A stretch of 64,000 nucleotides of DNA, from assembly GCA_007844125.1 (NCBI GenBank), contig CM017571.1, positions 3,072,088 through 3,136,087 of the forward strand, read 5' to 3'. Under the pieces are notes generated by a model. That model was given only the letters and a program-made list of their open reading frames with translations, did not search any database and was not told the origin of the DNA. This document shows positions 21,991-33,995 of this stretch, piece by piece (the first letter of the stretch is position 1; each line of letters starts with the position of its first letter). Source of the DNA: Sinonovacula constricta. Lineage: Eukaryota > Mollusca > Bivalvia > Cardiida > Solecurtidae. A program made the translations under genes and the position numbers.

Positions 21991-22959
21991 AAACTGAGGA
22001 AGTTTTCCATTAAATTGGTTAACACCACATCATTTGGTTATCTTAACACCAGAATCAGGTACCTCTACTACCAAATAGTATTATTTTTCCTATTTTACAG
22101 ATCTGTTACATTTCCTATGATAAGTAAGGTCCATCAAATTGTCATTAGTGTGAAATATTGGATCACTGACAGATACAAGGTAGATCATCTTTCAGAAATT
22201 AACAAAATAACCTTCAATCATGTGATTGCAGGTAAAGATAAGTCAGTTTGATTAATGCTTGCTAGATAGGTAGGCAATTTTCAATAATGTCTTGTCAAGA
22301 AAATGTGAAATTGACATTAAATTTGTTGGGACAAGTTATCACAAATTCTTTAACTTGAAAGTACATCTATTTATTAAAACAATATCTCTTATCTTTCTCC
22401 AATACCAAGAATAAGACAGAAATACAATCAACAGATATACAATCAAGTCATCAATGTTTTTATTTCTATCTTCTCTTCTTTTTTTTATAAGACAGGTATC
22501 TTACTTTCAGTTTTTTAAGTATTTTAATAATTCTCCTTTTAGGTTTTTCATAAAAAATGGAAGATTGTTTCATTACCTCTTTGTCCAGCTTTACAGTTTT
22601 TTATTCTCAAATAACAATAGTTTAGTCATTATGAAACCTTAAAACCAGTTAAATTTCTTTCTCTGCAACATCATAATATTACTTTTTCTTAGCTATACAA
22701 AAGGACACACTTTCTGCTTAAAAGGCAGATAAAACACTTTTTCACATCAAATTTAACACTGGCTTTTTTCCAATCAATGGGATTTATCTACTGCTGACCA
22801 AGCAGTAAGTGTACTACAAACCCAGCCATCTGTCCAGCTTATGTCAAGTGCAGAAAGATGACACTAGATTACACCCCTTTAAATAGCCTCTTCAGGACTA
22901 AAGGTAGGAAATGTCCACCTCAAATGACCACTGTAATGACTATTACAGCCCAATTGCCA
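21991..22959. other. No recognised feature
   Basis: AT-rich with T-rich tracts around 22455-22640. A 92-codon plus-strand frame (21973-22251) has no recognisable domain and partly overlaps a MITE-4 fragment. Confidence 0.4.
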
Positions 22960-23003
22960 GGGGCAACTGTAATGGTCACACGGGGCAACTGTAATGGTCA
23001 CAC
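22960..23003. repeat. Perfect 22-bp tandem duplication
   Basis: GGGGCAACTGTAATGGTCAC plus AC occurs twice without interruption (22960-22981 and 22982-23003). Identity is complete, so the duplication is probably recent. Confidence 0.97.
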
Positions 23004-23377
23004 GCCTTATAATTAATGCAATTGTGCCTTATCTCTGAATATATCATAGAATCAGTAACAGCAGTCTAACCCTCACTGAGATTGTCACTTTTAAAGCTTT
23101 CCCAGGTGTGATGCTGGATGGGTCACTACCTCTAAGGGAGTATCACAGACATCTAACGAGAGGCCACCTGTCATTTTGCTAATTAATGAGATAAAAAACA
23201 ATAAAAAATGGCAACCACCCAGTTGACTGATGTGGAAGGTAAAATGAGAAGACAGCAAAACTAAAATACAACTAAACCTTTTTCTGCTGCCATCATTAAC
23301 AATCTATCATTTACCCACAACTTTTACTTAACTAGTTTAATGTTTTAATAAATACACCACAGCGATGCAATTACTGT

Positions 23378-23546
23378 ATGGTCATTATAAGGATGTCCAA
23401 CAATTTCAGTGGAGGTAAGACCCCGGATAAATGTCTGGGTAGAACCACGGCACCCACAGCAGGTCAGCTGGACCCAAACCCACGAGATGAGAGGCTAAGC
23501 ACTCGGAGAAGAAGTCGACAATACTACCTCTATGCCACACTGATGT
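23378..23546 (-). mobile_element. SINE-5 copy (tRNA-like head, conserved tail)
   Basis: On the minus strand the head reads CAGTGTGGCATAGAGGTAGT and TCGTGGGTTTGGGTCCAGCT, tRNA-like with a B-box-like GGTTTGGGTCC. The tail has CCGTGGTTCTACCCAGACAT and CCGGGGTCTTACCTCCACTG. Related tails at 9324, 20200, 36595, 53200 and 54361 show this 3' domain is shared, as in V-type SINEs. No clear target duplication was seen. Confidence 0.7.
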
Positions 23547-24149
23547 ATCCAATACAATAGAAATCTAGTAAACAGATGTATTGCTTGAACTTCAAAGGAA
23601 ATAAAACCAACAAGAAATATTGCATATCAAATCTTAATCAGAGTATCATATACTTCTTTTGTTTCCAACCCCCATGCTGCTTGATTTAACAAGATAACCC
23701 ACTGAAAGAGAGCAACAATATGAATTTATGATGAATACTTACATGTATGAGATAAACTGCTTAATCAAATCAAATTTACTAATAATTGTATTTAAAATTA
23801 TGTTCTATCTGGTACTCTCTATGCATGACAAACTTATTTCAGGTAATTGGGTAATAAAAATTTAGATTAAAAAATAAAAATCAGAAAATCTGAAAATAGT
23901 CTCAATGAATTGCACTGAATCTGGCATGAGTCGTAAGGAAAAAAAGTATCCAATTACTACAGAAATCAACATTAAATAAAAAACAGAACTACCACTTAAT
24001 GCAAAAGTTAGACAGTGTATCTTAAAAAATAAAAAGGTTAGACTGTCTTAGCTGAGTAAAGAATTACAGAACAAATGTAGGTTATGTTAGACTGACCCAA
24101 ATAAACACTGGCAAAGGTTTGTGGTTTGTCACAACACTAGGCCAGTAAT
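23547..24149. other. No recognised feature
   Basis: A-rich, AT-rich spacer between SINE-5 and MITE-3. Nothing recognised. Confidence 0.4.
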
Positions 24150-24157
24150 GGAACACC

Positions 24158-24389
24158 CAGGGACGGATCCAGAAAATTTTGGTGGTTGGGTATGAATCAA
24201 GATCCATTCAACTGTATGGCAGTAAATACTAGATATGGTAGATATACACACAGTAAGGGTCCCTAACTTTGACCTAAGCAGTAAACAGACAAAATTTACT
24301 TTGTATGTGTTATAACAACTCTTTTACCTGGTTGGTGGGGGGTGGGGTGGAGGCATAGCCCTCTCCCCCCAACTCTGGATCCATCTCTG
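24158..24389 (-). mobile_element. MITE-3 with a perfect 8-bp target duplication
   Basis: The 232-bp element runs from CAGGGACGGATCCAGAAAAT to AACTCTGGATCCATCTCTG and is flanked on both sides by GGAACACC (24150-24157 and 24390-24397). The interior, reversed relative to the 10115 copy, carries GGCAGTAAATACTAG, CAGACAAAATTTACTTTG and a G-rich block GGTGGGGGGTGGGG. The perfect duplication and CAG...CTG ends support a hAT origin. Confidence 0.95.
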
Positions 24390-24397
24390 GGAACACC

Positions 24398-26339
24398 CTA
24401 GTTTTACAAGAAAGTTTCTTCTTTGGGTGCCTTGAGTTTGAGTATTGCATCAAAACCTTATGGGACAATATTTTAATAAAACCAAACCACAAGAGATAAG
24501 ACCAATTAAGTTGAAGAGAAAAGGAGAAAAGGGAAAGATTTTAGGACATAATAAACTATTGGTAGACAGACGCAGCCAAAATAATTTATCTGGAATCATA
24601 AAACACCGCCCTTATATGCTGTAATGCTGATGTAAGCAACAATGCCGATAGATGATACCTCATGTCTGAATTTCATGGTATTGTGTTGGAATTTAACGAT
24701 TATGTCATAATTAAATCTGTCGGGAAGAAAATGTTGATAACTTGTTGAAAATGAGAATATATATTTATTTTTTCTTCCTAAACACTCGATTTTAATGCTA
24801 TTGTTATATCTATAATCTATTTGAAGAGAAAGAGAGTTAACTTTAAATTTATCTTAAAGTTTAATGCTGGTTACGAAACAGACGTTTGTTGCTTATTATA
24901 TATGTTTTTATAGAATTTGTAACTGAACATAACATTTATTCATCTATAGCTGAATATTTGTACAACACATTTTTGTGTTTCCATGTGCTGTTTTCTGCTG
25001 ATGATGATTCTGACATTTTGCTTTTAAAGAATGCCAACAGGTTAAGGGAAGACAATTCTGTCCAGATTTTTTTTTGTACATTCCAGTACCTTTTTTGATG
25101 TTTTAGTATGTTTTGAACCCCATATTACTCTGACAATAGTAAAATAGCTAATAAGTCTAATAATATGTCTTGACACTTTTACCTGTACGTATTTATTAGC
25201 AAACAAATAAGACTTTGAGCTGTTGCTTTTTTTAAGGCAGCATGCTGCTATTAATAGCTAACTGAAAAGGAACAGCTCGGGTGGGGGGTCGTTTTAATGT
25301 CAGGGATTTTCCGAGTGACACAAAACACGAAAGAAGCCGTGTCTGTCACTATTTAACATGACATTACATGTAGCAACATTTGTTAGCTTTAAAACAAACT
25401 GACACGAGGGAAAACAATATGTCATGATGCACAAGCATCCTTTTTATTTTCATTTATTTTTCTCTCCATTTTCATCAACCTTGCATTTCTAGCTATATCT
25501 TTAAGGCCCCTTAAGTATGCATTCATAATTTTTTATCTTTGGAGGAGGTAGCTGTCCACAAAAAGATGTCTTGAATGATTAAAAGTGCACCGGTTTGTTT
25601 TAACAGCCTGGCATTTATTTGTAGATGTTTTGCATCATTTAATTGAGAATGTTTTGCATCAGGTAAGAATCTTTCAATCTTGTATCTCTAGCACAACCAG
25701 ATTTGCCCAGTTGGCAAAATTTAATTTAGGTGACAGGGAACTATAAATTAAAGAAACTGTTGATAAGCATAAAGGAAACATTTTCTTTAAATTTTTTTGT
25801 TTATGCAAATTTGTAAATCATATCATAATCTGAATGTGTACTCAACTAAGCAATGGGTCGATAGAAAATTATTCTTACTTGTTTGTTCATATTTTTCCAG
25901 AAGAAGGTAAAAAATCTAATGTGTTTTTTATTAACTAAAAAATTCATTTTTGACCTTTTATAATAAGAATCTTTTTTTTCTTGCATTTTTTATATGGAGT
26001 TAGTTAGTTTTTGTTAAAATGATGTATCTGTATTACAACTTATTGTAGATAAAATAGTTTTGTGCCTGATTTAAGTTAAATAGTCTTCCATCTACCTGTG
26101 GTAATGATGTCTTACCCAAATTGCCTCAATCATTAATGGCACTATAAAAAGTAATTGTTTACAATCTAATTGAATAAAGAAGATGCAGTTTTTTTTAAAT
26201 TTTATTAAAAAAATATAACAAACATTTCTTAATTTTTTACATAAACAAGGTAAAAACTTACACTAACAATCTACAATTTCATGAAAGTAATTATTTATAA
26301 TGCGGAAACATTATGGTTCCTATTGTAATACCACTCTTA

Positions 26340-26340
<1 letters not shown>
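24398..26340. other. Long AT-rich stretch without recognised feature
   Basis: Nearly 2 kb with many poly-T tracts. A 70-codon plus-strand frame at 24886 is Phe/Leu-rich with no domain. No repeat family recognised. Confidence 0.4.
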
Positions 26341-26419
<79 letters not shown>

Positions 26420-26445
26420 ATGATGATGTGATGATGACGATGATG

Positions 26446-26483
<38 letters not shown>
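26341..26483. repeat. Compound trinucleotide microsatellite (GTT)n(CTG)12(ATG)n
   Basis: About 13 GTT/TTG units are followed by 12 uninterrupted CTG units (26381-26416) and then TGATGATG blocks with two small interruptions. On the minus strand this would encode poly-Gln then His/Ile-rich sequence, but there is no supporting exon context. Uninterrupted CTG/CAG runs are prone to length change. Confidence 0.97.
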
Positions 26484-26485
<2 letters not shown>

Positions 26486-28499
26486 GAAACCATACCTAAA
26501 TGACATCAATATTTGCATCTGCATCAAATGTTTGTTATGTGCCGTTTGGAAAACAGATATCAGCAACCACATAGAAGAAAGAACATGAACACTGACAAAC
26601 AAGACTTAACGAAGTATATAATATCTTTAAGTCGTTTTTAAATGTTCACACCATTACAGTTTTGTTAAAAGTACAAAAACTGTAGAATGTTTTGCTTTGG
26701 TTCTTATTGGTTAAAATTTCAGAACAAACAGTTTTGATTTTATATCACTGACATTGCTATCAACGTTCCCAAGTTCATCTAAGCGAAAGTCACATGCTTT
26801 TTGAAATGGCAGGGCATACTGCAGCTCAGCAAAACATAACTATTCTTAGAAGTGCTAAATGAGCTAGTCCCCTAGCTAATTATATACGTACCAGTGAAAT
26901 GATACATCATTACTTTAAAAGAGTACCTCCCAGTCCTAAGGCAGTTTTTTTTAAACTTCTAGATGTTTAAATGCACTATGCAATCCAGAAAAAATAAATA
27001 ACATTAACCACAAACTATATTTTTTTGGTAAATTCAGGAGACAATTTACCACCCAACACTTCACTTCTGTACAAAACAGATAACAACATTAAAAACAAAG
27101 AGAAGAAAATATGAAACAAGACACACTGTTAGGCACCACAAGATTATTATCTAAAAATTCAATTATTTTTGGATATACTTTCTTACTTGTAATTTATTTA
27201 TAATATTATCCATGCATTTATCAAGACAGGTAATTCTCTTTTGGGGAGTGAGCTTAAAAGATTACATTCTCTGACAGATACTTCAAAAGTGTACATCTGA
27301 TTTTATGAAAGGAAATTATGTTATATATCCCATAATTCCCAACCAAAACCGTATGTTGGTACTTATTTGAATTATCACACATGAAATGTTTTAAGGAGAA
27401 CCAGACATATTGGGTCTGGATGATATAAAAAAAAAAATTGGAGCAAGTTTGTGGGGGAAAATGAAGAATTTAAAACAAGAAATACTGTCTTCATCTTGAT
27501 CTCGGAATCTAAGCAAGAATGCCATGATGCCTTTGGGACTGTCAAATCAAGACGGAGAAAGCAGATATCATACATCTCCCAGGTAAAATATACCCATAAA
27601 GCATGGGTATCAAATCAGGAAAAATAATTACGAAAAAAGATAACACATAACAGATACACATCAACTGCTTAACTGTCATACCTTTACGCAATTCACATAA
27701 TGCATTTGGCATCCCTCAGTGACCGAAAACATGTTCTCCTCATTGAGGGCGACTGATGTTGTACTTTGGTAGATTCTTATATAGTTATCAGTTTTATCTT
27801 GGATTCAGGTTATTTTCCTCTATCATTAGATGTTATACAGGTGTATTCTTATGATTTCTGGGTGAAAATAGCAATTTTCTACTGCTTGTTTTGGTTTCAT
27901 ACCTGATGCCACATGGAACTTTTTATGCTTAATGTCGAAAACAACTTTTATTCATTATGCTCGACCATTTACTATTTATATATTTTTTATTATTCTTTTA
28001 TTGGACTGACGAAGTTACATAATTGTAAAGAAAGTTTTTTGTTTGATTTATGACCAGATATTGTGTAATACATTTTCAAAGGGTCGTTTATATTCTTTGT
28101 GGTTTGGGACAGTTCGTTATTGCAAATTTTAATTTACAAGAAAGAGCATGGATGTAAGGCATGCTCTGTAAACAAGAAGATGGCTACACTCAACATAATT
28201 TTACTGTTGATTCGTTACATAAATCTTTTTTGAGTAACTATCTGCTACTTTGTATTCATCCTTGTTGTCTGCTACAGATGTAATTACAAGCTGCATTGCC
28301 TACATCGGCATACTTTGTTTCTTTTATTAAGACCTCGCCAAACGGCTGCGAATTTATGCCTGCTACTTTTTATAACTGCAAGCTAAGATTTATTGTTGCA
28401 AGCTACACTGTTAAAAAGCCAGAACTTTCAGTTCTTTTCTCTGAAAAGGGCTTCAAAGAACACCAGCGACATCGTGTTACTGACTGCTACACTATCGTG
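26484..28499. other. AT-rich stretch without recognised feature
   Basis: About 2 kb of AT-rich DNA. I saw no exon, tRNA or member of the repeat families named here. Confidence 0.4.
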
Positions 28500-28500
28500 C

Positions 28501-28531
<31 letters not shown>

Positions 28532-28533
28532 AA
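28500..28533. repeat. C22-A12 homopolymer tract
   Basis: A run of 22 C (28500-28521) is followed directly by 12 A (28522-28533). The reported lengths of such runs are often unreliable in assemblies. Pro/Lys-coding frames through it are artefacts. Confidence 0.97.
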
Positions 28534-29288
28534 TGCATTCCATAAATGGCACTGTTCTCAAAAGTGGCGCCAATAAATACCACCAGACCTTTCACCTCTA
28601 ACTGTATAGCAAATATTTCTCTTGGAATGACTTTGATCAAACCCACCAACAAGTGCCTTGTTTACAGCCTCTCATCAATAAACCTAAATAGTTCACTATC
28701 TTGGTGCATACAAAACTGACAACACTTTATCTGCATCGCTAATCCCTGATAGACTTCAAGGCATTACCATGATATCTCCACATTGAGCAACACTTATGCA
28801 AATGTATTCATCGAACAACTTGAACAACCAATGTCCCGTCTCTAAAGCAAACATGGGGTATCATAAGCTGCACATATTTCAGTTTGCCTCCCGCAGTTTT
28901 TCAATGATGTCATCTTACTAAGGATTAATTTATCCCTAAGTCTGCTTCATTAAATTTCGTTGATAAGCTACTGACTAATTTAACCCTGAACTTGCCAGAG
29001 ATGAACAATGTATGCCCTAACAACCGCATATAAGTGCAAATATTACTGGACAAATTGCCTGAGAAACACCGGTAGCAAACAGTGCAGATGTAGAACAGAC
29101 AGCTCTCAGCAGGTAGGGACTGATATGGAACTACACATTTTGCCTTGGTTTGATAAAATTGCTCTTAGTAGAGTAAGACTTAAAATACTGCTGATAATGC
29201 TTGTAGTAGTATGGATAGTCTGCCAAAAAGGGAAATCACCCATTGATAAAAGTTTCAACACTATTCATATTCATGTTTTAGATATTCT
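28534..29288. other. No recognised feature
   Basis: A 94-codon plus-strand frame at 29008-29292 has no recognisable domain and runs into the MITE-1 end, so it is not supported as a gene. Confidence 0.4.
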
Positions 29289-29768
29289 TTAAAGGTGGTC
29301 TCAAAAAGTTTGCCCATACATAATATATGTAACAATATCTGACCTCTGTTTGGAGTATTTGTGAATAATTTCTGCAGAAACAATCATACTTTAGTCTCAA
29401 CAGTATCTCAATTTTAGAGCAGTAAAACTCGTTTATCAGCAATTAAAATGTTCATTCTTTTCAAATCTATAAATAAGAACAATTGGGATTCCTGCTAACA
29501 ATAGACATTGAGGTCACAGCGGATGACGTGGATGAACGAAAACATAAGTGGTCACATGGTTTTCTTGGTTTAAAAATAGCTAACAGTGCAGCGTGGCTCA
29601 GATAGGAAATACACATTTGTAATGACGATTGTGGAATTATGGTTTAATTTTCCGACAGGTGAAGGACATCAATAAACAGCATTTTATGAAATATGTTCAT
29701 ATAAAAATGGTTTACTAAGACATAAAATGAAAATATTTTTGGTACAAACTGTCGAATACCACCTTTAA
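29289..29768 (+). mobile_element. MITE-1 copy, about 480 bp, near full length
   Basis: From TTTAAAGGTGGTCTCAAAAA to CTGTCGAATACCACCTTTAA. Landmarks in order are AACAATATCTGACCTCTG, TTCTGCAGAAACAATCATAC, GATTCCTGCTAACAATAGAC, GCGGATGACGTGGATGAAC, AAGTGGTCACATGGTTTTC, CAGCGTGGCTCAGATAGG and GACATCAATAAACAGCATTT. The best reference copy for the family in this window. Confidence 0.93.
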
Positions 29769-31169
29769 TACTTTTGTAGGAAATATTAAATTTTTAACAG
29801 GTACAGATTTGTAGAGTGCTATTATAAAACATAGCAATCATTGTTTGTTTTGCCTTACTTTGACCATTGTCACTTAAAGTATCTTTAGGAGATAATTTTT
29901 TATTTTTCCATGATATGACACAGAATAATACAATGATGTTGTGTTAAGACGCATAGTTACTTTATTATTCGGCCTGTGTGATTAATTACAGAGCATCACA
30001 ATGAAACAACATTACAATGGGATACAACATGAAAAATTAAAATCTATGTTCATTGTCACATGTTGTCTTAACTACAAAATTAAGGGAATATATGCTTAAT
30101 GACTTTATTATGCTTTATATGATTGACTTCCATTGTATTCATGACATCATCAAAGATACACAACATTATTTGTTATAATTTAAAATGAAACATCATAGTT
30201 AACTAACAACCATATCCTTTTCAAAGATATTGTTAAGAAGCATGCAATAAATTTGACATATTTTTTTATGCAAAACTGGATTAAGATTTATAATTTTATA
30301 AACATACAACAGACTTGGTCGTAGGTATTTACATGCATATATAATGCGCCATGCAATCCTTCTTAGTTAATATGTGTATTTATCTGAATTAGTTAAAATA
30401 ATATTTTATGACATCCATGTACCAATATATCAATAAGTCATTAAAATTATATAAAATGATTTTTTATGCTTTTTCATTAAAATGAAGCGTATAATAACTT
30501 GCACAGTGGCACAAAAAACAAACACTAGGTTTGCAATCTATTTATCATTAGCATTTTATCTGTATTTGTATTTTGAGTTTTATGGCACACCGATATTTGA
30601 TAGGTCATACGGCACAAAATATATTGAAGTTTAACAACAAAGTGGTTTGTTCAACATTTATTTCACTACTGTATAAATAAAGGTATGCCCCTGTTTTAAG
30701 GATACTTAACTATACAACAAAACATAATATTACAGTGTAAATATGAAATCCTATTTATAAGGTATCCTCCCCTTGTATTTCCTAAAGATTTGTTAAGCTA
30801 CAAGGAGCTATGAAATGACACAATGTCTAATGCCAAGCATCTCAATGGGGGTTCCTTGGATAACTTCAAAAGATATATGCAGTATTACCATACTGGCATG
30901 GATAATTTTGAAGCTAATCTGACTTTTGAAAGATGTCCTACCGGGTCAACAATACTACTAACAAGATAGTCCCAGTCATTAGGGCTAAATCCTTTTGTAG
31001 TGCCACTGGTATACAGGGATTTACCGCAGTTGACATGTGGAGTTATGGACATTATTCAACAGACTAGCACTATAATAGAAGTCAGATGAGATAAAATATT
31101 ATGTTTTATGATATCAGTCAACAATCACTCTAGACTAGCACTTATGAATCAAAAATAATACACAATTTG
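29769..31169. other. AT-rich stretch without recognised feature
   Basis: About 1.4 kb, very AT-rich, with no repeat family or exon recognised. Confidence 0.4.
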
Positions 31170-31354
31170 CATATATGTGAACTCCCCCACTTTTGAAGGG
31201 AGACCTCCACTTTTTAGGTTCAAAATTATTTGAAACTGAGGGGTGTTTTACTCATTTTTAGAAATCTTCTTATTTGGAAACAGATTACTTCCTTCTTTTT
31301 TTATATGAAAATAAAAAATCTTCCACTTTGACCTCAGAAAAAGTTCACATGAAT
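31170..31354 (+). mobile_element. MITE-2 copy
   Basis: Begins CATATATGTGAACTCCCCCA and ends AAAGTTCACATGAAT, with GGTTCAAAATTATTTGAAAC, GGAAACAGATTACTTCC and CCACTTTGACCTCAG inside. Slightly shorter than the other copies and more diverged. Confidence 0.88.
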
Positions 31355-31846
31355 TTATAAATTTGTGTAACAATATACTTTAAGGCATTAATTTCACTAG
31401 AACATGATTGTGTACTAACATATTTCTGCAAAAACTACAACTAGTCTCAGACTTATGATAAAATTGAGCAAAAAAAAAGATGGCTTTATTTACCCCATCC
31501 TTCTATCAGGCATTTAAATGATCTGACCATAGCAACAGGTCACTGGTAGTGGTTTAATCTGAATTGACACTTTTGCTGCATTTTTTGTGGAAAATTTCAG
31601 CATCATACTACTACAATCTATAGGCACCAACCCTCTCCTATGCTAAGCTAGCTTCATTTTATGCTAAAGTCTTGATAAAATGACAGTTTTTTTATGATTT
31701 TCCACAATCTAATCTTTATTTTAGAATGTGTTAAGCAATAGATTGACTTATGTCTTAAGAAAATCATATCACCACAAATTAGAAATTTGATAACAGTTAC
31801 GCAGTGAAGAAAAAACCATCTGCTATTACTAATGACCCTATTACAT

Positions 31847-31928
31847 ACAATGAGCTCTATAAAGAGAATTTCAACATGACAACTCAAACAATGAGCTCTA
31901 TAAAGAGAATTTCAACATGACAACTCAA
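31847..31928. repeat. Perfect 41-bp tandem duplication
   Basis: ACAATGAGCTCTATAAAGAG and the following 21 bases occur twice in succession (31847-31887 and 31888-31928), identical. The ORF that starts at about 31887 on the minus strand ends in this duplication and is not supported. Confidence 0.97.
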
Positions 31929-32711
31929 ACAAAACAAATTCTCTCTTTCTTCTACTATCTTGGGCTCCAAAGCCTCTCAAACAACATAGCTCCAAAAGCA
32001 GCGATAGAAAGACTACCCCTAGCATTTAATCAAGTTTTCACTACTGTCAGTTGACAAGCAATAGTTCAGTAGTTAGTGAGACAAAATTTATTATCATCTA
32101 AAGATATTTGACAAAAAAGTCCATGTTTCCAAAGAGATATGAGTCACATATTTCAAGTCCCATTCTGGGACTGAGGAATTAAGCTCCTATTGCGCTTGTT
32201 TACTCAGATGTATTACGACAACTGACAAACGACGGATGACTAGGGAGTATAAAAAAAGGAACTACGCACTCAGCGCTGAGATAAAGTAGTGACATAATGT
32301 TACAGGACCTTGTCAACGAAGGCAGTCAAGTCCTCTGCACAAAGAAGGTGAGAAAAGGGTGACCATTTTGGAGATAAAATTACACAATTGCCTCTTATGT
32401 TCAGGCTCGTGTTCGAAACTTTTTTCCGCATTTGTTCTGGACCAGCTGATATGCATTCAATTAGAAAGAGCCCAAACAGGGGTAATGTTGTACAAATACA
32501 AAGACGGCAGTGGAGCACTCATTCCACATTTGTTGACATTGACACAAGTCTTGTCTAATATATTGTGTCGGGATTTTTTATTGCACTTGCCCAATGATTC
32601 TTATTGTCCCCAAAACTCCACCCCTATTTTTTGCATCAGAATATGTTCTTTGGTTTGAAGGCACTTGGGTCTAATGGTCACATTCATGCAATGTTTGACA
32701 AAGTAAAAGGA
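31929..32711. other. No firm feature; weak promoter-like words near 32248
   Basis: A TATAAAAAAAGG word (32248-32259) is followed by a perfect 12-bp palindrome CTCAGCGCTGAG (32269-32280). Opposed open frames (72 and 99 codons) follow at 32300-32658 with no recognisable domain. I do not call a gene. Confidence 0.3.
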
Positions 32712-33222
32712 ATAGATAGTTTCCATTGTGATGTCATAGGCACTTACAATACAGTTTCAGCCATCTTTGAAGGCAGAAGCTAATGCAGGCCAAAATCTGG
32801 AAATACATGCTGTATTAAACTCACCACTGTGTTTTTACTTTTCACTCTATTTTACTGAATTTTATATCATATTTAACAGCTTTTATGAAATATTTTAAAT
32901 ATCAAAACTATATTTTGATAGTTGAAAATGTAAAAAAAAATACAACCAAAAAAGATACACAGTCCATTTTGTTTAAGGATGAACCAAAATTTTTATTTAT
33001 TTCTGTGTATTTATTCGTCGTGCATTTATCAATTTAAAAAATATTGCATTCTTTAAAACTGATTTTTTATCCATTGGTGTAAAGCTTTTAAATTTTGGAC
33101 CACAACAAGTTTCAAGAAAATAAAATTTACGCTTCTATACAATTCATCTGAAATTTTTTTCAAGTTGCCATCAGAAATGGCTGCCAAGATAAAGGATCTG
33201 CACTGATGTGGAAACTATCTAT
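32712..33222. mobile_element. MITE-5 copy 1, about 511 bp
   Basis: Begins ATAGATAGTTTCCATTG and ends TGGAAACTATCTAT (33209-33222), inverted repeats of about 14 bp. The body is collinear with 61815-62346: GGCAGAAGCTAATGCAGGCC, TTACTGAATTTTATATCA, AATATCAAAACTATATTTTG and GGCTGCCAAGATAAAGGAT. CAGCCATCTTTGAAGG and AGAAATGGCTGCCAAG near the two ends form a second inverted pair. Confidence 0.9.
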
Positions 33223-33543
33223 AGGTGTTGGAACTTTGATTTTATCCGAAAGCACAAAACTTACAAAGGTAATACAAGCATTTATAAAATTGGGTCTTAA
33301 TTCCTAAAAGTCACATTTGTCATGAACAACCTAGAGTTCATGCAAATAATTGTTTTACATAATGTCTGAAAATTCCTAAGTTCTTAAAAAATTTTTTATG
33401 GCAGGTCATATTTTATGTTATTTAAATATGTTATTTTTTAAAAAAAAAAAAGCTGTAGAATTATTAATTTAGCATTTCCACAGAAAATATAAAAGATTTT
33501 GTCATTTGGACTTAAAAGCAATGTTCATTTTGAAGATATATTA

Positions 33544-33951
33544 CAGGGGGTATCAAAAGAGTTTAGACCAAACATTTTTTTCTCAAATAACCAAATAATT
33601 CATTGTTACCTGAAAAAGTCCTTTAACATGCTATTTAAAGGCCCTAGATCTGTGAACAGTGAAGCATTACACCCCAACTGTCATTACCAACAGGTATTCC
33701 CTATCTGAGCCTCACTGCAGAGATAGTTATATTTAGCACATTCGTGCTTATTTATAGATTTGGAAACAATAAACACTTAGGAGTTATTACTTTTCAATGT
33801 GTACTGTCTCACATATATGTATTGTTCAAAATCGCCTTTACTCAGACTAAAGTATGAGTTTATGCAGAAAGTATGCAGGAATTCCCAGAAATCGTGGAAA
33901 AATATTGTTACATACGTTTGGTGTAGGTAAACTATCAGATACCACCTTTAA
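33544..33951 (-). mobile_element. MITE-1 copy, about 408 bp, reverse orientation
   Basis: The left end is eroded (GGGGGTATCAAAAGAGTTTA); the right end is intact (AAACTATCAGATACCACCTT). Shared words include GGCCCTAGATCTGTGAACAG, CAACAGGTATTCCCTATCTG, GTGCTTATTTATAGATTTGG and ACTCAGACTAAAGTATGAGT. Confidence 0.85.
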
Positions 33952-33995
33952 TATCAAGCAGGCTAAAGAGTCAGTCCTATTATATTAATTGTGTT

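Noticed and set aside
26291..26602. Poly-Gln minus-strand frame
   Set aside because: Produced by the CTG/GTT microsatellite; flanking residues show nothing protein-like.
28296..28652. Opposed frames with poly-Pro or poly-Gly
   Set aside because: Caused by the C22-A12 homopolymer.
32248..32658. Promoter (TATAAAAAAAGG) followed by a small gene
   Set aside because: The TATA word is common in AT-rich DNA, and the opposed open frames downstream have no domain. The palindrome CTCAGCGCTGAG may be chance.
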